A stretch of 64,000 nt of DNA. Origin: Daucus carota subsp. sativus (lineage: Eukaryota; Streptophyta; Magnoliopsida; Apiales; Apiaceae). The stretch is taken from assembly GCF_001625215.2 (NCBI RefSeq), contig NC_030385.2, positions 42,061,598 to 42,125,597 of the forward strand, read 5' to 3'. The translations under genes were made by a program, and so were the position numbers. Of the stretch, positions 10,603-22,465 are shown one piece after another. The first letter of the stretch is position 1. Each line of letters opens with the position of its first letter. The notes beneath the pieces were generated by a model, which searched no databases, had not been told where the DNA came from, and was given only the letters and a program-made list of their open reading frames with translations.

Positions 10603-12861
10603 TCCGTCCCGCACTTAAAAAACACTAAACATATGTTATATTGTTATAATCTTACCTGCTGAATATTCATATAACGGTTAACGAGTTGTAGGCTAGTTAA
10701 ACAATATCCATTCCCCGCTACCCTATCTAAATTGATTCCCTATATATTCAAAATAATGTTTGATTATTAAAAATAGAAGATGGGCTGTGTAATATACAGT
10801 CATACAGTATTTAGTAAAATAAGAAGGTTGAAGGCAGTGGGAGATGATGCGGGGGAGTGGAGATGCTTTTATGATACATGTAAATAATAATAATGATAAT
10901 AATTGTTATGATTATTATATTTCTGAAATAGAGGAAGTAGTTTGAACTTTGATCTCTTCTTAAACTGTTTTCTCATGTAATATAAAGCAGTTAACTATCT
11001 AAAATTTACACAAAAACACTTACTAAAATTATATTATATTGTTTAACTAATTTAAGAAGAAAAATTTGATTTACTAACAGAATATATGTGATTTTGTTAC
11101 AAATTGTCTTTACAGAAATATAATGATGAGAAAACATCACACGTGAGTGAGATATTTACCTATTTTTGGGGCCAATAATAATAACAATAGTGGGAAACAT
11201 AGTCATGGAATATATTAATATTATAATCATAAGTGATAAAGTATGTATAATAATGAATTAATGATTAGTTGGATGATGAATGAATGGTAGTAGTTGCCAA
11301 GACACCTAGCCGGGAATGAGCTTTGTCTTGTGCTGGGAGACGTGGTTTCATCCTATTCTTTCCTTTTTCCCTATAATAAAAACATTAAATTAAACACAAT
11401 TCCTTTAAAAAAAAATTAAATTAAACACAATTGAAAATCAGGTGTTTGTAGTGTAGATTGTGTAAAACAGGAACCATGTTTAACGTTTTCATGTTTTTGT
11501 AAATAGACTTACCCTGTATTACCTGTGCAATATACTTTTCTTATATTAAGAAAAATGCAGGAGTATATACTTTTCTGAAATTAGCAAAAATAATCAAATA
11601 AGAAATAAAATTAACTAAAATAAAAGAATCATTTCCTTGCTAAGGATTCACTTGGGTATGTTATAAGTTCATAGCTACAGAAACAAACACATCCTTTTCA
11701 TCCAATTAATAGAGGCCCTCAAGCCTCGACCAGAATAAAACTTGTGCTATATACAAGAGTCAACGGCTATTTTAAAAGAATTTTTCAAACCAATGATACA
11801 CAGCTTTTAATTTTAATAGACAACAGACCAGAGAGGAATAAATACCAGAGGTGGTTGAGGAGATCCAACTGCTTCAAAAGGGACATATTTGGTTGCCAGT
11901 GGCCTCTAGGAAGGACGCCTGGCTCAGCAGTGGCAGAACCAAGTTTCAATTGTTGTTCGAAGGTCAGTCGAGGCTGGAGCACCCCGCCGCTGATACCACC
12001 AGTGTCGAGCATTTCATAAGTGGACTACAACTACTTAACACAGAGAGTGACTTTTAGATAGGAAAAACAGACTTCTACCGTTGTTCTTCCCAAACTTGTC
12101 AACAAGCTACATTCAAAGACAGTGAAGGATCATTGACTTCAGCCAATGTACAATATCTTTCTTCAGTCTCTCCCATGAATAAATTCTTCCAGTCCCAATT
12201 CAAGCTCCAAAGTTTGAATAGCAAATTCAAAAGAATAAGACAACATTCCACCGTGACAGCTATCAGCGTAGAATAAATCTTGCGATCAGTTGATTACAGC
12301 TAAAATCGGTCAGGCTAAATAGAAACATAAATATTTTGTAACGGACAGAAGGAAGATAAAGAATCTTATATGCAAATACTCACCAAAACATTGGTTAACA
12401 TATATTGTATATCCACATATACATTGAGGATCCAAATTATTCTGATAGGGTAGTCGTAGATCGCTGGAAAGCTGCTCTCACTACAGTAGCGATTCACCTA
12501 TAAACTGAAAGAAAATCTGTCCTTTGTTGATCAAATAAGATATACCATATTCTTATACTTGGTAAAATTTTCTCTCAAAATAATATTAACCAATGAGGAT
12601 TCATTTAACATTTCAGCTATCCCCACTTCATCATGGCTAACTAGCTCATCTATACATCTATACCTTTGTTTGTACATCGCACTTCAGCATTTCTTTATAT
12701 ATACGATGCTTCCAAATGATTCAAGTTTCATATTTGAGAAAGAATTAAAGATGTGCCTCTATCGAGGACCAAACGAACAAAATTTTAACAAGTGAGTCAC
12801 TTACAACTGTTGGCAAGCTGTCATTCTGTTTCTCTGACAACTGGATATCAGGTGCCAATAG
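10603..12861. other. Spacer downstream of the PPR gene; may include its 3' UTR
   Basis: No gene is firmly supported. The part from about 11690 to 12860 has more balanced composition and, on the minus strand, continues downstream from the PPR stop codon, so it may be 3' UTR. A 75-codon minus-strand frame at 11785-12012 (contains LTFEQQLKLGSATAEPG) looks protein-like, but I do not recognise it and found no exon partners. Confidence 0.4.
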
Positions 12862-14892
12862 CTACCAATAGTCACCACAGGAACACGAACCATCACGGAA
12901 ATGGTGGAAACGATTAGTGTCTCTCAGTATGATTTCTCTATCCACCAACTTCGATACAAATTTGAATGCTGAATGGCAATCACCGCACACTCTAATGTTC
13001 TTTTTAATCCGAATGGCAGATCCATCAGGAGTGTTAAGTAGTGCAAATGCTAGCGCCAACTTCTCGCTATGGTATTGCAATTTGGCCTCACGCTCTTGCT
13101 GGTCCACGAACAAAAGGACATGACTCGGGTCTGGTACATACCCAATTTTCTTAATTTCAAAAGTAATCTTTTCCCACATCTTGAAGACTTCTTCTCTTTG
13201 TGGGTGGGTATCATCATTTGCCACGAACATATGGACAGCATTCTCAATCTCTACCCAACTACAGGCAGGTTCTTTCTTAACCCCCCTCTCTCTCATTGCT
13301 TTTCTTGCTTTAGCAGCTTCTTTCCATCTGCCAGCAGAGGCGTAGATATTGTACAGGATTATATGAGGTCCTGAATCGTTGGGATCAAGCTTAAAAACTT
13401 GTTCAGCAGCATAAGCACCCAACTCAGCATTCTTATGCATCCTACAGGCCCCAAGTAGTGCTTTCCAGACTGCTGCCTCTGGTTTGATTGGCATATGTTC
13501 TATAACCATTACAGCACGATCAAAGTCACCTGCGCGGCCAATTAGATCAACAACAGTCACATAGTGAGAGGTGTCTGGTTCAATGTCGTACTTCTTCATC
13601 AAATTAAAGTAATGCTCCCCCTGCTCCAGAAGACCAGCATGGCTGCAAGCAGTGAGAAGACAAAGGAAAGTAATAGCATTAGGTTTGATTCCAATTTTAA
13701 GCATTTTCTCGAAGTATCTAATAGTGTCACTTCCGCGCCCATGCTGTGCACATGCAGTTAGCAGAGAATTCCAAGAAACAACGTCCCGTTTCACTAGTCT
13801 ATCAAAAACTTTTATAGCATCCATAATACTACCCGATTTTGCATACATATCAAGAAGCGTGTTGCCAACAAAAGCAACAGGCTTTAACCCCGACTTTATC
13901 ATATGTCCATGAACCCACTTACCCTGTTCAAAAGCTCCGATGCTCGCACACGCACTAAAAACACTAGAATAAGTAAAATGTGTCGCCCTAAAATCTTCCT
14001 TCTGCATCTGCTTAAAAACCCGAAGTGCATCCTCCCCCTCTCCTCTCCTCGCATGCCCCGCAATCAAAGCATTCCACGAAACATCATTCTTACTCGACAA
14101 CCCACGAAACACCCCTCCCCCCTCTTCCATCAACCCACACCTCACATACATATCAACAAGTGCACTCCCCACATACACATTCCCATCACACCCATACTTC
14201 AAACAAAACCCATGAATCTGCCTCCCTTCTTTCCCACTCCCCATCCCCCCAGCAGCCTTAAGCAAACTCGAAAACGTAAATTGGTTCGGCTCCAACCCCA
14301 CTCTCAACAACCCCAAAAACAATCCCAACGCCTCCTCATACCTCTCATGCTGCGAAAACCCCGTGATCAACGCAGTCCAGGACACAACATCTCTCACCGG
14401 CATTTCATCAAACACCTTCCGCGCGTCCTCCAAACACCCACATTTCGCATACATATTCACCACAGAATTCAACACCACCTGATAATCCCTAAACCTCGAC
14501 CTCAACAAATGCTGATGCACGTCTTTCCCCTCTCTAATCCTCCCCAATTTAGCACTCTCATTCAATAACTTATTATAAAGACTCGCCTCTAACTGAATCG
14601 ACCCAGAATCAATTAGCTCAAGAATCCTAAGCCCACCATTCTGGGTCTTGTGTAAAAGATCTTTATCTCGAATTACACATGAAGAATCAAGATTTGATTC
14701 TTGTTCTTCATTTTCTGATGAATATGCATTGGCTAAATGAGCAGCTGAAGCTGTGAAAAATCTTGAAGCCAATGGAAAAAGTGACTGAGCATTGTGTAAT
14801 ATGGGATTGATATGTGTTTGTCCTTGTTTGTATATATTCATGCGGGCAAGAAGAGACTCAGCCGAGGTGACACTGTTAGCAGTTAGCACCAC
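12862..14892 (-). CDS. PLS-class DYW pentatricopeptide repeat protein, At3g24000-like
   Basis: A single exon of 676 aa. The N-terminal ~60 residues look like a mitochondrial presequence. A tandem PPR tract (about 110-550) shows repeat signatures such as NSVVNMYAKCGCLEDARKVF, ARRDVVSW-type ends and GNTLLDMYAKSGSIMDAIKVF. An E/E+ region (KKEPACSWVEIENAVHMFVA) leads into a complete DYW domain. That domain has HSEKLALAF, the CGDCH zinc/deaminase motif and the terminal CGDYW. From memory it closely resembles Arabidopsis At3g24000. The DYW class carries out C-to-U RNA editing in organelles; the target here is unknown. ATG at 14892 gives the full frame. Met18 (14841) would start directly at a cleaner presequence and is an equally plausible start. 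A Helitron array begins 61 bp upstream of the first ATG. Confidence 0.93.
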   Translation of the reverse strand: MVLTANSVTSAESLLARMNIYKQGQTHINPILHNAQSLFPLASRFFTASAAHLANAYSSENEEQESNLDSSCVIRDKDLLHKTQNGGLRILELIDSGSIQLEASLYNKLLNESAKLGRIREGKDVHQHLLRSRFRDYQVVLNSVVNMYAKCGCLEDARKVFDEMPVRDVVSWTALITGFSQHERYEEALGLFLGLLRVGLEPNQFTFSSLLKAAGGMGSGKEGRQIHGFCLKYGCDGNVYVGSALVDMYVRCGLMEEGGGVFRGLSSKNDVSWNALIAGHARRGEGEDALRVFKQMQKEDFRATHFTYSSVFSACASIGAFEQGKWVHGHMIKSGLKPVAFVGNTLLDMYAKSGSIMDAIKVFDRLVKRDVVSWNSLLTACAQHGRGSDTIRYFEKMLKIGIKPNAITFLCLLTACSHAGLLEQGEHYFNLMKKYDIEPDTSHYVTVVDLIGRAGDFDRAVMVIEHMPIKPEAAVWKALLGACRMHKNAELGAYAAEQVFKLDPNDSGPHIILYNIYASAGRWKEAAKARKAMRERGVKKEPACSWVEIENAVHMFVANDDTHPQREEVFKMWEKITFEIKKIGYVPDPSHVLLFVDQQEREAKLQYHSEKLALAFALLNTPDGSAIRIKKNIRVCGDCHSAFKFVSKLVDREIILRDTNRFHHFRDGSCSCGDYW

Positions 14893-17020
14893 CTCAAATC
14901 CACGAGTATTTATATTTCGGTCAGGTGGTTTATATAACAGTATTCGAGAATCATCAATATATATATATAAAGGAGGATGCGGGCGTCTCTAGAATTGTTC
15001 GATTCAGTCTTCTGATTTTTCTTGAATTTCGGATAAAAAATATAATTATAATTCGAAAATTCATGTTTAAGAATTCTAAAGGTACAATTCTTTTTCTATT
15101 GAGTTCCAAAAATAATACAATTCTTCTTCTTATTTAGGAATCATAAAAGTAATACAATTCTTATTGTTAATTATATATTAATATATGAATTATTAAAATC
15201 TTAAAGTCCTAAACAAATGTTTATACTAATTATAATATTTTTTATTAATGATATGTTTAACGGAAACATGACTCAAAATAATTTTTATGCAATTATAATA
15301 TTAATTCGTATTAAAATTTATAAAAAAAATATTCTTAATTAGTATTGTGTTTGAGGGGAGGGCGGCCCAAATTAATTTTTATCTAAATAATAAAAAAATT
15401 ATTAGTATTATGTTTGACGGGAAAACGGTTAAAACAATTTTTTACCTAAGTTATAATGTATTTTTTTTTATTAAAACGGGATCATGACTTAAATTAATTT
15501 TTATCCAATTATATCTTTAACTTTATCATAATTATAATAATTTTTTATTTGTATTGTATTTGACGGTAGGGCGACTAAAACTAATTTTTTATTAGTATTG
15601 TGTCTGATAGGAGGGCCACTTAAACAAATTTTTATACTAATCACAAATTTTTATACTAATCATAATATTTTTTATTAGTGATATGTTTAACCGGAACATG
15701 ACTCAAAATAATTTTTATGCCATTATAATATTAATTCGTATCAGAATTTTTACAGAATTTATAACGCCGCCGCAAGGCGTCTCTAGAATTGTTCGATTCA
15801 GTCTTCTAATTTTTTTTTAAATTTCGGAGAGAAAATATAATTATAATTCAAAAATATGGTTCAAGAATTCTAAAAGTAATACAACTCTTTTCTTATTGAA
15901 TTTTAAAGATGATACAATTCTTTTTCTTTTTTATTTACTACTTCTTATTGAATTCTAAAGATGATACAATTCTTTTCACTTTGGATTTTAAAGGTGATAC
16001 AATTTTTTTCTTACTTAAGAATCCTAAAAGGAGTAGGATTATATTTATTTAATAATCATAGATAAAATACAATTTATATTTAGGATTTGTAGGGTAATAC
16101 GTACGATTTTTCTTTTCGATTTAGCCTTAAAATTTTATTTTTAATTTCGTATAGAAAATTAAGGATTGTAAAGATATTAATCATTAAAAAAACTAATAGT
16201 AAAAAAATTGGGTACATAAAAGAATAATAATTTTTAACTAATAAATAGGAATCATAAAATAAAAATAATTAACAAAAAAATAGGATATATAAAATAAGAA
16301 TCATATATTAATTTTATAGTAATGTAAATGATTCGTGATTAGTATTGTGTTTGACGGGCACGGAAGACGGCCCAAACTAATTTTTATCTAAATAATAATA
16401 ATTTTTGTATTAGTATTATGTTTGACGAGAAAGTGGCTAATATAATTTTTATCTATGTTATAATTTTTTTTTTGTTAAAACGACGGTTCCAAATAATTAC
16501 AAAAAAATAGGATATATGAAATAGGAATCATATATTGATTCTATAATAATGTAAATGATTCTTGATTAGTATTGTGTTTGATGGGCACGGGAGGCGGCCC
16601 AAATTAATTTTTATCTAAATAATAATAATTTTTCTATTAGTATTATGTTTGACGGGAAAATGGCTAATATAATTTTTATCTATGTTATAATATTTTTTTT
16701 GTTAAAACGGCGGCTCAAAATAATTTTTATCCAATTATAATTTTTGATTTTATCATAATTAGAATAATTTTTATTAGTATCGTGTTTGACAGTATGGTGA
16801 CTCAAACTAATATCTAAATTATAATATTTTGTTATTAGTATTGTGTTTGACAAGAGAGCGGCTCAAAATAATTTTGATTTAAATTATAATATTTAATTTT
16901 ATCATAAAAATAATAATTATGAATTAATATTGTCTTTCATGAGAGACCGGTTCAAACTAATTTTATTATTAGTATTGTGTTTGACAAGATTGCCACTTAA
17001 ACAAATTTCTTTACTAATTA

Positions 17021-18133
17021 GGGAAATTATGAATGGTACCATTGTGTAATTGGCTTCTCTAAATGGTACCATTTCGTATTTTTGACTTACAAGTGGTACC
17101 ACTCAGTTTATGATCCGTTAACGATACTACCATTCCGTCCATTAAAATGTTAAAAACGTTAGTTGACCATAGTTGACCTTATTTATTTCGTATTTTTCCT
17201 TTAAAAAACACATAAAATACAACTGATATCCGTATTTTTTCGTTGTGTTTTTGAGTTCTTGAAGATTAAACAACTTTTTGATCATGTTGCCGGTATCCGT
17301 TTTAAGAGTATGAGTAACCAAATCGAAGCTTGAGACGAGCTCTATCTATTTTGATCATCAATTTCACGATACAACATCATTTGAAAAAGTTGGTTTTGCT
17401 ATGGTTTTCATACTCACACTCATACTCTTAAAACAACATTACAGCAACCTCATAAACTAGCATAGCCTAGACAAAGCAAATAAACACACCCGACTCAGTG
17501 ACTCGGCGAAACTCAGCCATCGAAACAAAACTAGCAAGCGAACTCAGAACTCAGCTAAACACGAGGCTATGACAATTGTGACTCGGACAAACACGCTGCA
17601 AATCAGTTTACGAAACTCAAGCAAAACTCAACAGATTCTACAACTCGGACGACGTAACTCGACAAAAAGAACAGATAAAGCGACTCGGAAACGAAACACA
17701 GAAAGAATCCATCTCGATTGTGACTTAGTGGACAGACTCTGTGCCTAGACATCAAAATAGATACAACGTGCTCTGGTTTTCGAAGGATGTTGTATCGTGA
17801 AATTGATGATCAAAATAGATAGAGCTCATCTCAAGTTTCGATTTGGTTACTCATGCTCTAGAAACGGACACCGGCAACATGATCAACAAGTTGTTTAATC
17901 TTCAAGAACTCAAGAACACGAAGAAAAAATACGGATATCAGTTGTATTTTATGTGTTTTTTAAAGGAAAAATACGAAACAAATACGGCCAACTAACGTTT
18001 TTAACGTTTTGATGGACGGAATGGCAGTATCGTTAACGGATCATAAACTGAGTGGTACCACCAGTAAGTCAAAAACACGAAATGGTACCATTTAGAGAAG
18101 CCAATTGCACAATGGTACCATTCATAATTTCCC
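17021..18133. mobile_element. Mutator-like foldback element nested in the Helitron array
   Basis: 1113 bp flanked by a perfect 9-bp duplication TACTAATTA (17012-17020, 18134-18142), the size made by Mutator-like transposases. The inverted repeats begin GGGAAATTATGAATGGTACC and extend inwards roughly 350 bp per arm with scattered differences, for example the matched stretches at about 17225-17390 and 17775-17940. The repeats contain several GGTACC sites. The unique centre (about 17400-17770) is richer in C and G and has no convincing protein. It interrupts the middle Helitron unit, so it is younger than that unit. Confidence 0.88.
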
Positions 18134-18645
18134 TACTAATTATAATATTTTTTTTATTAGTGATATGTTTAACGGAAAGATGACTCAAATTTTTATGTTA
18201 TTATAATATTAATTCGTATCAAAATTTATAACGCCGCCGCGAAGCGCGGCTTTATTCACTATATATATATATAAAGGAGGATGCGGGCGGCTCTAGAATC
18301 GCTCGATTCAGTCTTCTAATTTTTCTTAAATTTCGGAGAAAAATATTCAAAAAATCATGTTTAAGAATTCTAAATTGGTAATACAATTCTTTTCTTATTG
18401 GATTCTAAAGGTATTATACTAGAATCGAGAAAAAGAATTCTAAAAATATTACAATTCTTTTTCTTATTTAGAATTCTAAAAGTAATACAATTCTTTTCTT
18501 ATTGGATTCTAAAGTTATTATACTAGAATCGAGAAAAAAGATTCTAAAAGTATTATAATTCTTTTTCTTATTTAGGAATTATAAAAGTAATACAATTCTT
18601 ATTTTTTATTTATACATCAATATACAAATTATTAAATTATTAAAT

Positions 18646-18845
18646 CATCGAGCTTATGAATATTGGTAAATATATTAGTTACTAAATAGCTAATATAATA
18701 ATAACTAAGTATTAAATAATATTTAAATATTTAAATAAATTCGATTTTCACCCCGATTAATCATTCTGATTAATCCCCGATTTCCGATTAATCCTGAATC
18801 GGTAGCTCAACGGATTAGGTCCGATTCCCGATTTCTGTAACACTG
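18646..18845 (-). mobile_element. Truncated hAT MITE copy inside the Helitron array
   Basis: Reverse-oriented partial copy of the 8975-9331 element. It ends with the terminus CAGTGTTACAGAAATCGGGAATCGG (read on minus from 18845) and shares the GATTAATCGG-rich subterminal zone and part of the AT core, but the other terminus is missing. The left limit is approximate. It shows that this MITE family was present when the third Helitron unit formed, or inserted into it later. Confidence 0.65.
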
Positions 18846-20310
18846 GATCTTAGAGGTAATACAATTTTTTTATTGGATTCTAAAAATAATAAAATTCTTT
18901 TCTTATAATTTATATATCTAACAAATAATTTTCTAAAATTTCTAATAGAAAATAAAGTATTTATAATTTTCCTATATAATTTTCCTATAAAAATAGAAAA
19001 TTATTTTCGATTTAGTCTTATAATTTTCTTAAATTTCGAATTGAAAATAAAGGATTGTAAAGATAATAATCAGTAAAAAAAACTCATAGCAAAAAAGTTA
19101 GAAACATAAATAATAATAATTTTTAACTAATAAATAGGAATCATAAAATAAAAATAAATAACAAATAAAATAGAATATATAAAATAGGAATCATATATTG
19201 ATTTTATTATAATGTAAATGATTCTTGATTATTATTGTGTTTGACGGGCACGGGAGGCGGCCCAAACCAATTTTTATCTAAATAATAATAATTTTTCTAT
19301 TAGTATTATGTTTGACGGGACAGTGGCTAAAAATTATATTTAAGAATTGTACTGTAATATGTACATACAATTTTTATTTTCGATTTAGTCTTATAATTTT
19401 CTTAAATTTTGGATAGAAAATATAATTATAATTTAAAAAATCAGGTTCAAAAAATCCAAAAGATAATTTAATTCTTTTCTTTTTGGATTCCAAGGATAAT
19501 ACGATTCTTTTCTTATTTAGGAATCCTAACCGGAAGAGGATTATATTTATTTAAATAAACAATCATAGATAAAATACAATTTGTATTTAAGATTTGTAAG
19601 ATAATACGTACTATTTTTATTTTCGGTTTAGTCTTATAATTTTCTTAAATTTTGAATTGAAAATAAAAGATTGTATAGATAATAATCATTAAGAAAAACT
19701 CATAGACTAAAAGTTAGAAACATAATAGAATGATAATTTTTAACTAATAAATAGGAATCATAAAATAAAAATAGTTAACAAATAAAATAGGATACATAAA
19801 ATAGGAATCATATATTGATTTTATGATAATATAAATGATTCGTGATTAGTATTGTGTTTGACGGGCACGGGAGGCGGCCCAAACTAATTTTTATCTAAAT
19901 AATTATTATTTTTCTATTAGTATTATGTTTGAGGAGAAAGTGGCTAAAATAATTTTTTATTTATGTTAGAATATATCTTTTTTGTTAAAACGGGACAACT
20001 ATTCAAAATAATTTTTATCCAATTATAATCGTTAATTTTATCATAATTAGAATAAGTTTTATTAGTATTGCGTTTGACAGTAAGGCGACTCAAACTAATA
20101 TCTAAATTATAATGTTTTGTTATTAGTATTGTGTTTGACAAGAAAGCGGCTCAGACTAATTTTGATCTAAATTATAATATTTAATTTTATCATAAAAATA
20201 ATAATTATGGATTAATATTTTGTTTGACGGGAGGGCGGTTCGAACTAATTTTATTATTAGTATTGTGTTTGACAGGATGACCACTTAAACAAATTTTTAC
20301 ACTAATTATA

Positions 20311-20591
20311 CTCCCTCCGTCCCACCAGGTTCTTTACAGTTACCTCTTTTGGACGTCCCATCCATTTCTTTACATTACAAAACTTTCCCAAAATAGTTAA
20401 TGGGTCCCACCACTTTATCACTTTTCCTTCCTTTTCACACTACTTTTACTCCACTATCTCTCTTTTATATATTAAAAATCGATGGGTCCCACCACTTCAC
20501 CCACTTTTCTTCCTCTTTTTCACTACTTTATATATATTTCTTAACCTCCGTGCCCAAACCCAATGTAAACAATTGGGTGGGACGGAGGGAG
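20311..20591. mobile_element. Stowaway MITE inside the Helitron array
   Basis: 281 bp with termini CTCCCTCCGTCCCACC and GGTGGGACGGAGGGAG as near-perfect inverted repeats, flanked by TA (20309-20310, 20592-20593). Non-coding. It is inserted about 120 bp before the Helitron 3' end. The well-matched termini suggest a fairly recent insertion. Confidence 0.9.
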
Positions 20592-20714
20592 TAATATTTT
20601 TTTATTATTGGTATATTTGATGGGAAGATGACTTAAAATAATTTTTATGCTATTATAATATTAATTCGTATCAAAATTTATAACGCCGCCGCGAAGCGCG
20701 GCTTTATTCACTAG

Positions 20715-21320
20715 TTTTATAAAATATAATTTGATAATATTTTTTGATTTTTTATATATTTTGAATAACAGTTTAAACATCAAAATTTTATTAAAAAAAT
20801 TAATTTAAAAATATTACAGTACTATATTTTAAAAAATCTTAAAAAGCTTGTTAAAGAAATAATGTGTGCAATTGAATGAGACAGAAGAAGTATATGACTT
20901 TTTCTAATTTTTTGAAATAATTCATAATTCGGTTATATCTTAAATTATTATGAATAATATTTTAAAATTGCAGAGTTAATTTTCTCACCCCAAACAAGTA
21001 CCAATTTAAATCAACAGGGAGGAAAAGGAAATAGAAATACATTTAAAAAAATGGAGAAATAATAACTTCGGAAATTAGGCCTAATACAAATATACTATTC
21101 AGATTTCCTTGGATATCGCAGAACTCTTGTTAACCATATCAGGAGGGGACTGAATTTCCACAGGACCGCCAAAATCCGGCCAGCAGATTGACCAGCAAAA
21201 TAAATACGGGTCAGAGTTCGGATCAGTTTCAGATTGATGCTGAAAAATAGAATCATTTTCGAGTCAAATTTGGATTATCCAAGTCTGAACTGAAATTATG
21301 TATAATATAAAATTAGAACA
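20715..21320. other. AT-rich spacer, nothing seen
   Basis: No coding frame, RNA or terminal repeat is supported here. Confidence 0.4.
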
Positions 21321-21738
21321 AAGTTCCATGTAGTCCACATATTTACCGTAGTACCGTAGACCACGTATGTTCTGCAATTATAGAATGACATAAAAATATT
21401 GCAAAATGTGTTATTTTGCAAATCATGTTCTATAAACATCATTATTTTGTTAAAAATTTTGACAATTCTAAACATTCGACAAGTTAAATAGTGAAAAACA
21501 CATTATTCTGCAAAACATGTTAAGTTTGCAGAACATATTTACATATTACAGAACATACGTGTTCTACTTGTCGAACGTAAATGATTTTCAATATTTTTCA
21601 TAAAATAGTGATATTTATAAAATGTATTTCACAAAATAACAAGTTTCATACATTTTGCAATGTTTTTATGTCATTCTATAGTTGCAAAACATACGTGGTC
21701 TACGGTACTACAGTAAATATGTGGACTACATGGAACTT
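21321..21738. mobile_element. Palindromic (foldback) DNA element, class unresolved
   Basis: About 418 bp forming a near-complete inverted repeat. AAGTTCCATGTAGTCCACAT at the left end is mirrored by ATGTGGACTACATGGAACTT at the right. The arms stay similar for well over 90 bp, including the pair gtagaccacgtatgtt / aacatacgtggtctac. I do not see a convincing target duplication, so the superfamily is open (Mutator-like or hAT). No coding capacity. Confidence 0.7.
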
Positions 21739-22465
21739 AACTCTTATAAAATTATATGTATCTGTAGAATATATATACTTTATATATTATATATGTGTTT
21801 TAAACTAAATATTTTATTTTAGACTAATAAAAATTAAAAATTAAACTAAAATTCATTTATTTTTTATTTAAATTGGGTGAAACATTCTTGCCCATATTAT
21901 AATTTTGGGTTGGGATTCAGATTGGATCAAATTTCTGATCCAAGTATGTCAACCAGACCCTGGAATTGCCACCTCTACCACGGAGGCTCTAGCAAATGTG
22001 AGCAAGTCTATTCCATAGCATTTGCAATATGCCATAAGGTTGAAAATACATTGGTATTCATATCATAGCTGGTTTGAAGCTTAGCTACAGTAAATAATCT
22101 TATTGGTAAAAGACTATCCAAAAATAGAACATAACCTCAGTAATTCTGTTTGAAGGAGGTTCCATCCAAAATATTCTCAAGTTTAATTATAAAGATTGAT
22201 GAGAAATCCAACAATACACATTTACTACAGGAAACACTTAAAACACAAGTACCACTTGACACTAGAAAGCACTGATGGCAAAAATGGGCTCAAATTCTGG
22301 GTTCTGCCTCATGCCGAAAAAATATGCAATGACTCGAGTAAAACCCCAAGCTGCAATAACCCAATTCTTGATCAGATAGACTCTTCTAATTCAAGTGTCA
22401 ACCCTCTTCTTCCAACTGTAGTTTAAATCAGCACTTGGCAGAAGAGAAATTCTATTACCTATTTT
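21739..22465. other. Spacer and probable 3' UTR of the CCCH gene
   Basis: No gene is supported. The part next to 22466 likely belongs to the minus-strand CCCH zinc-finger transcript. Confidence 0.4.

Larger units (their letters stand above)
14954..20714 (+). mobile_element. Head-to-tail Helitron array (three units, non-autonomous)
   Basis: The right end is a classic Helitron 3' terminus: hairpin gccgcgaagcgcggc, tttattca, then CTAG (20711-20714), followed by T. The left end starts TCAATATATATATATAAAGGAGG after an A. The 5' signature (aaggaggatgcgggcg, ctctagaat) recurs at about 18268-18300, directly joined to a 3' hairpin end at 18231-18260. A recombinant junction of hairpin start and 5' signature lies at 15763-15790. 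That gives units of about 14954-15770, 15771-18257 and 18258-20714. All are filled with variants of a TTAGTATTGTGTTTGACGGG motif (about 20 copies). No Rep/helicase coding is seen. Other elements are nested inside. The exact left boundary is uncertain by a few bases. Confidence 0.75.

Noticed and set aside
13903-14568. 221-codon open frame on + strand
   Set aside because: Antisense shadow of the PPR gene; composition reflects Pro/His/Ser codons opposite PPR codons, with no domain.
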